NCBI GenBank assembly: GCA_016290835.1
Contig: JAEEVG010000020.1
Span: forward strand, 1-38,612
Length of the DNA stretch: 38,612 nucleotides
Reading direction: 5' to 3'
Origin: Bacteroidales bacterium
GTDB lineage: Bacteria; Bacteroidota; Bacteroidia; Bacteroidales; UBA932
Shown: piece after piece, positions 25,451 to 34,046 of the stretch
Layout: the number at the start of each line of letters is the position of its first letter
How positions within the stretch are numbered: the first letter of the stretch is position 1
The notes under the pieces: generated by a model
Told to the model about the DNA's origin: nothing
The model's database searches: none
Seen by the model: only the letters and a program-made list of their open reading frames with translations
Translations under genes and position numbers: made by a program

Positions 25451-26755
25451 ATGAAACAGCTCAACACCAAATTGATGCATCCGGCGGAGCAGCTCGCTCT
25501 CATCATCGGCCGGATCTACCGCAGCGGCCTTACGACGACTTCCGGCGGCAACCTTTCCATCATGGACGAGAACGGCGATATGTGGATCACCCCGGCCGGT
25601 ATCGATAAGGGGTCCCTTACCGCCAAGGATATCATGTGCGTCAAGGCGGACGGTTCCATCGTCGGGCCGCACCGCCCCTCTTCCGAGTATCCTTTCCACA
25701 AGGCGATCTACAAGATCCGCCCGAAGATGCATGCGGTCATCCACGCCCATCCTCCGGGACTCGTGACCTTCAGCATCGTGCACCAGATTCCGGATACGAG
25801 CATCCTCCCGCAGGCCCGCAATGTCTGCGGTCCCATCGGTTTCGCTCCCTATGATGTGCCAGGCAGCGCCGCCCTCGGCGAGAAGATTGCCGGTGAGTTC
25901 AAGAAGAACCCCGAGTACAAGGCTGTGATCATGGAGAACCACGGCGTGGTGCTCTGCGGCGAGGACATCGCCGACGCCTACCAGCGTTTCGAGACCCTCG
26001 AACTCTGCGCCCGCACCATCCTCAATGCCAAGACCCTGGGCGAGCCGCACTACCTGACCGAGGAAGAGCTTCTGTTCCACGAGAACCACCTGATCGGCGA
26101 CTTCGAGCACTTCATGAACGTCACCCACCCTTCCGACGAGCGTGCCATCCGCAGTGAGATCGTCCGTCTGGTGCGGCGCGCCTGCGACCAGAAGCTGATG
26201 AGCAGCTCCTACGGCACCGTGTCCATGCGTTGGCGCGGGAATGATTTCGTGATCACGCCTCCGGGTATCCAGCGCTGGGACATCGACGAGGAGGATCTCG
26301 TGCAGATCAAGGACGGGATGGCCGAGGCCGGCAAGACCCCGAGCCACTCCACGGCCCTCCATTACGAGATCTACCGCCGCAATCCCAAGGTCAACGCCAT
26401 CATCCTGACGCAGTGCCCGTCCTTGATGGGTTATTGTACCACCGAGGCCGAGTTCAACGTGCGGACCATTCCCGAGAGCTGGATCTTCCTGCAGGATGTG
26501 CCGAAGTTCCCCTTCGGGGCACATTCGCTCGACCCCGGCAAGGTGGCCGAAGTCTTCAAGAACCGTCCTTGCGCGATGCTTTCCAATGACTCCGTGGTCG
26601 TGGCTTCCGACAGCCTGATCAATGCGTTCGACCGTCTGGAGGTCGCCGAGTTCGCCGCCAAGTCGCTGATCCTCGCGACCCCGGTGGGCAAGCTTCACCC
26701 GATCACCGACAAGGAAGTCGAAGACCTCCGCATCGCTTTCCACGTAGGGGAGTAG
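25451..26755 (+). CDS. Tandem class II aldolase/adducin protein with a degenerate second domain
   Basis: Class II aldolases of this family use a zinc ion to cleave sugar 1-phosphates such as fuculose- or rhamnulose-1-phosphate. The 434-residue protein is two copies of the domain. Domain 1 (about 1-225) is intact: SGGNLS 31-36, TPAG 48-51, Glu79 in PSSEY, zinc ligands His98 and His100 in IHAHPP, and His164 in MENHGVV. The Glu79-to-His100 spacing equals that of FucA (Glu73 to His94). Domain 2 (about 230-434) aligns by eye but has Ser300, Leu319, Gln321 and Asp380 at those positions, so it cannot bind zinc the same way. It is probably structural or regulatory. The start follows a clear promoter. 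A lipoprotein gene follows 24 bases downstream. Confidence 0.88.
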   Translation: MKQLNTKLMHPAEQLALIIGRIYRSGLTTTSGGNLSIMDENGDMWITPAGIDKGSLTAKDIMCVKADGSIVGPHRPSSEYPFHKAIYKIRPKMHAVIHAHPPGLVTFSIVHQIPDTSILPQARNVCGPIGFAPYDVPGSAALGEKIAGEFKKNPEYKAVIMENHGVVLCGEDIADAYQRFETLELCARTILNAKTLGEPHYLTEEELLFHENHLIGDFEHFMNVTHPSDERAIRSEIVRLVRRACDQKLMSSSYGTVSMRWRGNDFVITPPGIQRWDIDEEDLVQIKDGMAEAGKTPSHSTALHYEIYRRNPKVNAIILTQCPSLMGYCTTEAEFNVRTIPESWIFLQDVPKFPFGAHSLDPGKVAEVFKNRPCAMLSNDSVVVASDSLINAFDRLEVAEFAAKSLILATPVGKLHPITDKEVEDLRIAFHVGE

Positions 26756-26779
26756 CCTTGAAAACCAATTACAATCGAT

Positions 26780-27355
26780 ATGCGAAAAGTACTTTCTCTG
26801 CTGATCCTTTGCGCCGCTTCCGCGCTGATGGCTTCCTGCGCTCCCAAGCCGGGCAGCCTCGAACTGTCCTTCCAGTATAACAAGCAGACCGGTCCCGGCT
26901 CCAACCAGTATGCCGTCTGGATCGAGAATGCCGAGGGGCAGGTCGTCAAGACCCTCTTCGTCACCGAGTTCACCGCCAAGGGCCGCAGCCGTGATGGCTC
27001 CAAGCCCGCCCGCGGCTACACCTACCGCACCTCCTGCGTGCCCACCTGGGTCCAGCACGTGGGTGCCGAGAACCTGAGCGATGAGCAGATGGACGCCGTC
27101 TCCGGCGCCACGCCTGCCGCGAGCGGCGTACAGACCTTCACCTGGGACTTCACCGACCAGGCCGGCGCACCGGTCGCCAAGGGAGACTACCGTTTCTTCA
27201 TCGAAGCCACCTACAACGGTGAGAGCTATGTCACCCACAGCGGCACCGTCCGCTTCGGCGCCCCTGCCGGAGATCTCCCTGTCGAGACCTCCTACACCAA
27301 AGCCTCCGAAGAACGCAAAGACATGATCACCGATGTCAAAGCCCGGAAACTCTAA
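26780..27355 (+). CDS. DUF2271-like lipoprotein
   Basis: This 191-residue protein has a signal peptide and lipobox ending at Cys20 (ALMASC), so it is lipid-anchored in the envelope. The rest looks like one beta-sandwich domain. NQYAVWIENAEGQVVKTLFV, VSGATPAASGVQTFTWDFTD and APVAKGDYRFFIEATYNG match what I know of DUF2271, a family of small secreted proteins with a FlgD-like fold and no settled function. It lies 24 bases after the aldolase gene with no promoter between, so it is cotranscribed with a cytoplasmic enzyme. That pairing is unexplained. Confidence 0.75.
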   Translation: MRKVLSLLILCAASALMASCAPKPGSLELSFQYNKQTGPGSNQYAVWIENAEGQVVKTLFVTEFTAKGRSRDGSKPARGYTYRTSCVPTWVQHVGAENLSDEQMDAVSGATPAASGVQTFTWDFTDQAGAPVAKGDYRFFIEATYNGESYVTHSGTVRFGAPAGDLPVETSYTKASEERKDMITDVKARKL

Positions 27356-27378
27356 GCCTGATTTTCAATCAAGCAAAG

Positions 27379-27410
27379 AATAACCCTCGGAGATCGCTCC
27401 GAGGGTTATT
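27379..27410. terminator. Two-way terminator between the converging operons
   Basis: AATAACCCTCGGAG at 27379-27392 pairs perfectly with CTCCGAGGGTTATT at 27397-27410 around the tetraloop ATCG. A/T-rich flanks let it serve both the aldolase-lipoprotein transcript (+) and the six-gene operon (-). Confidence 0.85.
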
Positions 27411-27439
27411 TCATAAATGATTGATTGTCAGCTGACGGG

Positions 27440-28708
27440 TCAAAGCTCGTCGGCGTGGGCGAGGAGATAGTTCTCGGCTTCGACGCTCCACAGGCCCTGG
27501 TGGGCTTTGCAGATGCGGTCGAGTTCGTCGTAGACCGGCTTACCCACTTTGCCGAAGTCGGCGATGGCCGTCAGCGGCATGGTGATGTGGGTGTAGATGA
27601 GCTTTTTGCCACCCGGGACCGACGGCAGGTTGAGCGTGGTCTCGATGACGGCGTTGAGTCCGCCGACGTGGGTCACCAGACCGGCCGGATCCATGCCCTT
27701 GCCCATATAGTAGAGGGCTTCCTTCATATCGTCGGTATTGCCGCCGCTTGTTCCCACGATGTGGGTGGAGGCGTAGTGGACGTTGTAGAAGTTGAGCGGA
27801 GCCTTGAAATCGGAACGTCCGGGACCGGAGAAAAAGTTCAGGCAACCGTCGAACGCGAGGATCTCGTCAGCCTGGACCACGACGGCCGGCACGGGCGCCA
27901 TCACGACGACCTCGTCGTAACCATCGCCGCCGCTGATCTCGCGCAGCATCGCAGAAGGATTCTCGACGCCGCCGGTGTTGACATAGCGCAGGTCGATGCC
28001 GCGCGCGGCCGCGAACTCCTTGGTGTACAGGGAAGCGGCGCGGTCGAGACGGGCCTGGTCGATGTCGGTCACCACGAAGAGCGCGGGCTTGCGGTCCTCA
28101 CGATGCAGGACGTAGTTGATGCAGGCGAGGCCCATCGGGCCCACGCCGGCGAGGAGCGCCATCTTGCCGCCGTCCTTGATCTCCATCGCATGGACGTAGG
28201 AGCCGGGGGTGGTGTGGTAGCAGGCGTGCATCGCACCGATTACGCAGGAGAGCGGCTCGCTCAACGAAGCCGGGTAGAAGCCCTCGCCCTTGTAGGGCAG
28301 CAGGCAGCCCTGCTCCATCACCTCCGCGGGGATGACCACGTAGGTGGCGTCGCCGCCGATGTACTTATACGAGTAGCCGGGGGCCGACAGGACGCCGACC
28401 GGACCGCCTTCGTAGGTGAGGGCGGGCTGGATGGAGAACTTGTCGCCGGGCTTGAATTCGTCCTGCCACTTCTTGCCGACTTCGATGATCTCACCGGCGA
28501 ACTCGTGGCCGATGATGGTCGGGTTGACGGCCACGTCGTCGGGGACCCGCTTGTGGGCGGCTCCCTGGTGGGCGGCCTTGTAGGAGGACATGCAGATACT
28601 GTCGCTGACCACCTTGGCCAGGATCTCGTCGTCCTGGATCTGCGGAAGCTCGAATTCCTCGAGCCGCAGGTCGTTTTCGCCATAGAGGCGTACTGCTTTG
28701 GTCTTCAT
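27440..28708 (-). CDS. Zinc-dependent medium-chain dehydrogenase, sorbose-1-phosphate-reductase-like
   Basis: The 422-residue protein is a medium-chain dehydrogenase/reductase. The catalytic-zinc site is indicated by Cys39 in SICMSSYKAAHQG and by GHEFAGEIIEVG. The nucleotide fold begins LLAGVGPMGLACINYVL (about residues 188-204), and VTDIDQARLDRA follows with an Asp at the end of the second strand, favouring NAD. The four-cysteine structural zinc loop of liver-type ADH is absent. Its length and overall pattern (FSGPGRSDF, HIVGTSGGNTDDMKEAL) resemble L-sorbose-1-phosphate reductase and related polyol-phosphate dehydrogenases. The substrate is a guess. It is last in the minus-strand operon, 18 bases after the protease gene. 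Confidence 0.8.
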   Translation of the reverse strand: MKTKAVRLYGENDLRLEEFELPQIQDDEILAKVVSDSICMSSYKAAHQGAAHKRVPDDVAVNPTIIGHEFAGEIIEVGKKWQDEFKPGDKFSIQPALTYEGGPVGVLSAPGYSYKYIGGDATYVVIPAEVMEQGCLLPYKGEGFYPASLSEPLSCVIGAMHACYHTTPGSYVHAMEIKDGGKMALLAGVGPMGLACINYVLHREDRKPALFVVTDIDQARLDRAASLYTKEFAAARGIDLRYVNTGGVENPSAMLREISGGDGYDEVVVMAPVPAVVVQADEILAFDGCLNFFSGPGRSDFKAPLNFYNVHYASTHIVGTSGGNTDDMKEALYYMGKGMDPAGLVTHVGGLNAVIETTLNLPSVPGGKKLIYTHITMPLTAIADFGKVGKPVYDELDRICKAHQGLWSVEAENYLLAHADEL

Positions 28709-28726
28709 CAGAGGGTAGTATTTGAT

Positions 28727-31700
28727 TTATTTGCTTTTGTCGGGCGCGGCAGGCGTGCCGGGCAGCGGCTTGTAGTTCTTGAGTTCACCCTTGAGGTAAT
28801 CCACGGCCTTCTCGAGCTGGGCATCCTTGCCGAGCCAGTCCTCGAAGGGGTTGATGTCCACCACGATATCGGGATCCACGCCGTGGCCCTCGATAATCCA
28901 TTCGCCGTCGGTGGAGTAGGAGGTGAAGAACGGGGTGCGCATATCCTGCCCGTCCACGAAGGAGCGGGAACCGGAGATGCCCACGATGCCACCCCAGGAA
29001 CGGGTGCCGATCAACTTGCCGAGGCCCAGCTTCCGGAAGCCGTACGGGAAGAGGTCGCCGTCGGAAGAGGAATACTTGTCGATGAGGCAGACCTTGGGAC
29101 CGTAGAAGGTCTCGTTGGGCACGGGCTGGTTGCCGCCGTTGCGGTACATGTTCATCCGGTAAACCTCACGCTGCAGGCGCTCGAGGATCATCGGGGAGAC
29201 GTTGCCGCCGCCGTTCATACGGTCATCCACGATGAGGGCCTTCTTGTCCAGCTGCGTATAGAAGAGCTTGGTGAACATATCCAGGCCTTCGGAGCTCATG
29301 TCGGGGATATGGATGTAGCCGATCTCGCCGCCGGAGAGTTTGTCCACCTTCTCGATATTGTTCTGGACCCACTCGTAGTAGGCGAGGGCGGACTCGTCCG
29401 CCACGGGCTTGACATAGACGGTGCGGGCGGCGGAGCCGTTGGCGTTGGCGGAGATCTTGAGGGAGATGGTCTTGCCGGCCTTGCCGATGAGGGCCTGGCC
29501 CGGGTCGAGCAGTTCCTTGGCCGGAACGCCGTTCACTTCGACGATGAACTCGCCGACCTTGGCGTCCACACCGGGGGTGCGGAGCGGGCAGCGCAGGGAC
29601 TCGTCCCAGTCGGCGCCGCGCCAGATCTTCTCGATCTTGAAGGCGCCGGTGCGGGAATCCTTGCTGTACCGGGCGCCGAGCAGGCCGGTGGCCACGCGCG
29701 GGATGGTCGGGCTCTCGCCGGAGGTGATGTAGGCGTGGCCGATGTTCAGCTCGCCGAGCATCTCGCCGATCAGGTAAGTGAGATCGTCGCGGTGGCGGAC
29801 ATAGGGGACCATCTGGCCATATTTCTCACGCATGTGGTTCCAGTCCACACCGTGCATGTTCTCTACATAGAAGTTGTCGCGGGTGATGCGCCAGCTCTCA
29901 TCGTAGATCTGGGCCCATTCGGCCTCGTGGTCGATCATCATATCGATCTCGCCCACGGGCACGGAACCGCCGCGGCCGGCGGGACCGCCGAAGTTGACGA
30001 CCTTGTAGCTGCCCTGGTCACGCACGAGCGCCTTCTTGGCGTCGGCGGTGAGGGCGACCGGGCTGGTGGGCACGTCGGAAGTCTGAAGGGTCTTGAGGTC
30101 AAGGGCCTTGATGCCGGCCTGGGCACCACCGGCGCCGGGACGCGCTGCGCCGCCCGGCATGCCGCCGCCGAAGGAGCTGTAGTAGAGCTTGTCGGCGTCG
30201 GCGAGAATCAGACGATAACGTCCGGCTGCGAGCGGCAGGGCGGTAATGCGCTGGGCGAGTCCGTCAAGATCTACCTTGGTGCTGGCGGGAGCGGCCGAGG
30301 CACCCCTGTCGGGAGCGCCGCCGGGACCCGGAGCACCCGGAGCGCCGCCGCGCGGTCCGCGCGGGGCTTCGGCAGGAGCGGCGGAGACGCTGTACTCATC
30401 ATTGCCGAGAACCATCGGGTTCGGCGTCCCCTTGGCGAGGGGCAGGACGAATACATAGTCGGAGACGCTGTAGATCGCGTTCCACTCCACGGCGGAGTTC
30501 TGCGAACGGAACTCGCGCGAAGAGGTGAAGAACAGGTACTTGCCGTCGCGCGAGAAGAGCGGGGAGCTGGCCTCATACCAGCGGTCCGTGACCTGATAGC
30601 TCTTGCGGGCCTTCATGTCGAAGAGGTAGATCGCACCCATGAAGTTGGGCATGGAGGCGGTGTAGGCCGCCCAGGTGCCGTCCGGCGAGAGGGTGAAGGA
30701 ACGGATGGCGGAACGCTCGCCGACCAGCAGCTGCGTCACGGCCTTGCTCGCGATGTCGAGCTCGCAGACATCCCAGTGCAGGGTGGAGAAATAGATCTTC
30801 TTGCTATCCGGGCTCCACTGCATGCCGGAAGGATAACCCTCCTTGAAGTTGGTCATGCAGGTCGCATTCGTCATATCGTCGGCGGGGGCGGTGTAGATCT
30901 GGTACTCGCCGGAGGCGTCGGAGAGCCAGGCGATGGTCTTGCCATCCGGGCTCCAGATGGCCTCACGCTCGTGGGACTGGGGCGACTTGGACAGGTTGAC
31001 CACCGGACCCTTCTCGGCCGGCAGGGAGAAGATGTCGCCGCGCACCACGGCCAGCAGGCGCTTGCCGTCGGGGGAGAGGCTGAAACCGCTGGGGTTGAGC
31101 CCGGAGCTGCGATACTCGGTGCGGCTCCAGACATTGTCGACACCCAGTTGGATGCTGACCTTCTCGGCGCTGCCCTTCTTGACATCGTACTTGTAGATGT
31201 AGCCGCCGTTCTCGAAGACGACGAAGCCGTCGGCGGAGTGGGCCGGGAACTTGCAGTCGTATTCGGTGAAGTTGGTGACTTTGCGGGTCTGCTTGCTGCG
31301 GGTGTCATAGACGAAGAGGTTCATCGTCCGGTCGCGGTCGGAGAGATAGTAGATCTCGTTTCCGATCCACATCGGGAAGATGTCCTGGGCGTCGTTGTCC
31401 GTGATCTTCTCGAGCTTGGTGGTACCGACGGTGTTGATCCAGATGTCGTCCGCCTGGCCGCCCCGGTAGTACTTCCAGGTACGGAACTCGCGGAACATCC
31501 GGTTCATCGCAAGCTGCTTGCCATCCGGAGAATAGGAGCAGAAGCCGCCTTCGGTGGTGGGGATGAACTCGGGCAGACCGCCGTCCACGCTCACCTTGCA
31601 GAGTTGGGCGCGCAGGCCGCTGAAGCACCACTGCTTGTTGCGGTAGACAATCTGCTTGCCGTCCGGGGTCCAGCCCATCACGATGTTGTTGGGACCCATA

Positions 31701-32059
31701 CGCTCGCCGACTTTGTCGCGGCTCACGAGGGCGCTGTAGGTCAGGCGCTTGGGCACGCCGCCGGTGATGGGGATGGTATAGACCTCGGTATTGCCGTCGT
31801 ACTGGGCGGTGAAAGCCACGGTCTTGCCGTCCGGGGAGATCTTGGGGAAGCACTCGTAGCCGACGTCGGAGGTCAGCTTGACGGCGCGGCCGCCATTGAT
31901 GTCCACGCTGAAGAGGTCTCCGGCGTAGCAGAAAACGATTTTGCCGCCGCCTACGGCGGGGAAGCGCAGCAGGCGTGCTTCGTCGGCGTCCGGGGCTGCG
32001 AGCAGCGGCAGGGCAGCCACCAGGGAAAGGAGAGCGATAAAGAATCTCTTCATATTCAT
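28727..32059 (-). CDS. Tricorn-like S41 protease with N-terminal beta-propeller, secreted
   Basis: This protein of about 1110 residues has a signal peptide (MKRFFIALLSLVAALPLLAA), so it acts in the periplasm or beyond. The N-terminal half carries about eight SPDGK-type propeller repeats, for example ISPDGKTVAF, YSPDGKQLAM, LSPDGKRLLAV and WSPDGKTIAWL. A PDZ-like segment lies near residues 800-870 (VDAKVGEFIVEVNGVPAKEL). The tail-specific protease domain follows, with ALIVDDRMNGGGNV and the nucleophile region YSSSDGDLFPYGFRKLGLG near residue 995. Between propeller and PDZ, residues about 560-595 are a Pro/Gly/Ala-rich collagen-like stretch. Two ATGs are possible, 32059 and 32053. Archaeal tricorn trims proteasome products; a general peptidase role is inferred here. 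It sits among sugar-metabolism genes. Confidence 0.9.
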   Translation of the reverse strand: MNMKRFFIALLSLVAALPLLAAPDADEARLLRFPAVGGGKIVFCYAGDLFSVDINGGRAVKLTSDVGYECFPKISPDGKTVAFTAQYDGNTEVYTIPITGGVPKRLTYSALVSRDKVGERMGPNNIVMGWTPDGKQIVYRNKQWCFSGLRAQLCKVSVDGGLPEFIPTTEGGFCSYSPDGKQLAMNRMFREFRTWKYYRGGQADDIWINTVGTTKLEKITDNDAQDIFPMWIGNEIYYLSDRDRTMNLFVYDTRSKQTRKVTNFTEYDCKFPAHSADGFVVFENGGYIYKYDVKKGSAEKVSIQLGVDNVWSRTEYRSSGLNPSGFSLSPDGKRLLAVVRGDIFSLPAEKGPVVNLSKSPQSHEREAIWSPDGKTIAWLSDASGEYQIYTAPADDMTNATCMTNFKEGYPSGMQWSPDSKKIYFSTLHWDVCELDIASKAVTQLLVGERSAIRSFTLSPDGTWAAYTASMPNFMGAIYLFDMKARKSYQVTDRWYEASSPLFSRDGKYLFFTSSREFRSQNSAVEWNAIYSVSDYVFVLPLAKGTPNPMVLGNDEYSVSAAPAEAPRGPRGGAPGAPGPGGAPDRGASAAPASTKVDLDGLAQRITALPLAAGRYRLILADADKLYYSSFGGGMPGGAARPGAGGAQAGIKALDLKTLQTSDVPTSPVALTADAKKALVRDQGSYKVVNFGGPAGRGGSVPVGEIDMMIDHEAEWAQIYDESWRITRDNFYVENMHGVDWNHMREKYGQMVPYVRHRDDLTYLIGEMLGELNIGHAYITSGESPTIPRVATGLLGARYSKDSRTGAFKIEKIWRGADWDESLRCPLRTPGVDAKVGEFIVEVNGVPAKELLDPGQALIGKAGKTISLKISANANGSAARTVYVKPVADESALAYYEWVQNNIEKVDKLSGGEIGYIHIPDMSSEGLDMFTKLFYTQLDKKALIVDDRMNGGGNVSPMILERLQREVYRMNMYRNGGNQPVPNETFYGPKVCLIDKYSSSDGDLFPYGFRKLGLGKLIGTRSWGGIVGISGSRSFVDGQDMRTPFFTSYSTDGEWIIEGHGVDPDIVVDINPFEDWLGKDAQLEKAVDYLKGELKNYKPLPGTPAAPDKSK

Positions 32060-32090
32060 AATCAAAAAGATACTAACAGTTAATAATCGA

Positions 32091-34046
32091 TCAGGCAAGC
32101 ATCACCTGACCGCCGGTCACGGGAATGGCCTGGCCGGTCTCGCCGGTCTGGTCGATCGCGTAGAGGATGGCCTTGGTCACGTCCTCGGGGCTGCAGCCCT
32201 TGTGCATCGGCACCTGGTTGAGGTAGAACTCCTTGACATCTTCGACCGTCTTGGCGCCGGGGACCTTGCCAGCAGCGAGATACTGCACGAACAGGCCGTT
32301 CTCCGGATTGCTCCAGAGGGGTCCGTCGTAGAAGTTGCCCGGGCAGATGGAGTTGACCTTGACGCGGAACGGTGCCAGTTCGAGGGCGAAACTCTGGGTG
32401 AGGCCGATGCCGCCGAACTTGCCGCCGGCATAGGCGAAATTGGCCTTGGAGCCGCGCAGACCGCTCTTGGAGTTGACCTGGACGATGTCGGCGTAGTATT
32501 CCGGATCGAGCGCGCTCTGGATCTTCATTACGTGGCTGGCGACCTTGGCGCAGAAGAAGTAGGCCTTGTAATTGATGTTCGTGACGAACTCGAAGTTCTG
32601 CGGGGTCATCGCCTCCAGGCCGCCCGCGCGGAGCACGCCGGCATTGGACACGAATACGTCCAGGGCGCCGAAGTTGAGCACCGTCTCCCGGATCAGGCCG
32701 TTGAGGCTGTCCATATCGGCGACGTTGGTCTTGACGAAGATGGCGCGGTTGTTCTTGGCGAAGGCGTTGAAGGACGCGGCGGTCTGGGCGCCCACGGCCT
32801 CGTTGAGGTCGGCGACCACGATGTTGGCACCCTCCTTCATCAGGTTGCGGGCGATGCCCTCGCCGAAGCCCTGTGCGGCGCCCGTCACGATGATGGTCTT
32901 GCCTTCGACCCGGCCCGCGGAGCCGGCTGCGGCGACCTTGCGGCGGTAGTTCTCCACCTCCCAGTTGTCGATGAATTCGATCTGGCGGCGGGTCATCGGA
33001 TGCTGTCCGCCGAAGCTTTCGGCATACCAGGCGATCTTCATCGCGTCATAGAAGACGTCGGTGATGATGCGGGCGTTCTTGGCGTTGTCGCCTACGGCCA
33101 CCAGGCCGACACCCTTGATCAGGATGACTTTCGGGGTATGGCCGCGCTTGGCGATGTAGGCTTCGATCTTCTTCTCCGCCTCGGCGACGAGTTTTTCGCA
33201 GGGACCGTCGAGGTAGATGTACTCGGATTTGCAGTACACGATGCCGTCCGGGGTGAAAGGGGAGAGGACGGCGTTCGCGGCCGCCTTGCTCCCGACGAAA
33301 CCGTCGATCAGGGCGTTGTTGGTGACCTTGAGGGTCTTGAGGCCGCGGCCACCGCGGGACAGGATCTGGCGGATGGCCGGAATGGTCTCGCTGACGCAGT
33401 CGCAGATGGGCGCCGGTCCCTCCGGAACAGGCTTGACCTGGGCTTCGAGGGTGGCGAGGATGCGGTCATAGACCTGCTCGATCTCCTCGGTACTGTCGGC
33501 CCCCACGAAGATGCCGTGGTTCTGCAGGAAGATCACCTGCGGTTCCGCACCGTGGGCCTGCTTGTAGGCGGCCACCTTGTCGTACACCTTCTTGAAAAGG
33601 GTGTAGCCGGGGTCGGTGTAGGGAATGTAGAGGGCATCCGGGAAGAGCTGCGCGCAGCGCTCCGCGGCGTCTTTGGAGCACATCAGTCCGCCCACGAGGG
33701 TGGGGTGGAGGTGTACGATGTAGGCGGCCTCCAGACAGTTGTGCATGGAGGTCTCGACGGACGGACGGCGACCTTTGGTGATGCAGGCGGCGGCGAGGTC
33801 GTTCTTGACCTGCTCCTCGCGCTCGGCGGTGTCGGCGCTGTATTTCTTTTCGCCCATCGGATTCAGGAGGGCCCGGTCGAGCACGGCGAAACCCTCCTCG
33901 GTGATAGTGGAGAGGGCGTGGCCGCTGGCCTTGACCCATAGGCGGTCCGCCGTCTTGTAGGACGTGTTGCCGCCGCCGGCGATCACGAACCTGTCGTCAG
34001 CGCCGTATTTGCGTGAGATGGCTATGAGAGCCTCGATTTCTTTCAT
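32091..34046 (-). CDS. Class II aldolase / short-chain dehydrogenase fusion (rhamnulose-1-phosphate aldolase-lactaldehyde dehydrogenase type)
   Basis: The 651-residue protein joins an aldolase domain (about 1-375) to a short-chain dehydrogenase (about 380-651). Aldolase residues are all present: GGGNTS 24-29, Glu98 in SVETSMH, His112 and His114 in VHLHP, and His177 in LQNHG. The dehydrogenase has the TGAAQGFG loop (388-395), SNAG (467-470) and a YxxxK pair, Tyr539 and Lys543. This is the architecture of bifunctional enzymes that cleave rhamnulose-1-phosphate to DHAP and lactaldehyde, then oxidise the lactaldehyde to lactate; related 1-phosphates are possible. The start overlaps the PHP gene stop by 4 bases, so they are translationally coupled. 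The aldehyde product may pass within the fusion. Confidence 0.9.
   Translation of the reverse strand: MKEIEALIAISRKYGADDRFVIAGGGNTSYKTADRLWVKASGHALSTITEEGFAVLDRALLNPMGEKKYSADTAEREEQVKNDLAAACITKGRRPSVETSMHNCLEAAYIVHLHPTLVGGLMCSKDAAERCAQLFPDALYIPYTDPGYTLFKKVYDKVAAYKQAHGAEPQVIFLQNHGIFVGADSTEEIEQVYDRILATLEAQVKPVPEGPAPICDCVSETIPAIRQILSRGGRGLKTLKVTNNALIDGFVGSKAAANAVLSPFTPDGIVYCKSEYIYLDGPCEKLVAEAEKKIEAYIAKRGHTPKVILIKGVGLVAVGDNAKNARIITDVFYDAMKIAWYAESFGGQHPMTRRQIEFIDNWEVENYRRKVAAAGSAGRVEGKTIIVTGAAQGFGEGIARNLMKEGANIVVADLNEAVGAQTAASFNAFAKNNRAIFVKTNVADMDSLNGLIRETVLNFGALDVFVSNAGVLRAGGLEAMTPQNFEFVTNINYKAYFFCAKVASHVMKIQSALDPEYYADIVQVNSKSGLRGSKANFAYAGGKFGGIGLTQSFALELAPFRVKVNSICPGNFYDGPLWSNPENGLFVQYLAAGKVPGAKTVEDVKEFYLNQVPMHKGCSPEDVTKAILYAIDQTGETGQAIPVTGGQVMLA

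Noticed and set aside
27425-32083. A 1552-codon open frame on the plus strand, antisense to the protease and dehydrogenase genes
   Set aside because: Its composition is the low-complexity Gly/Val/Asp/Ala/His pattern seen opposite GC-rich coding DNA, where G/C third positions leave one antisense frame free of stops. The minus strand encodes full recognisable proteins. Similar long antisense frames occur opposite the SusC and SusD genes.
32060-32090. An internal promoter TATCTTTTTG before the protease gene
   Set aside because: It has two extra T residues relative to TAnnTTTG and no -33 element is visible. With no terminator upstream, simple read-through is more likely, though a weak promoter is not excluded.
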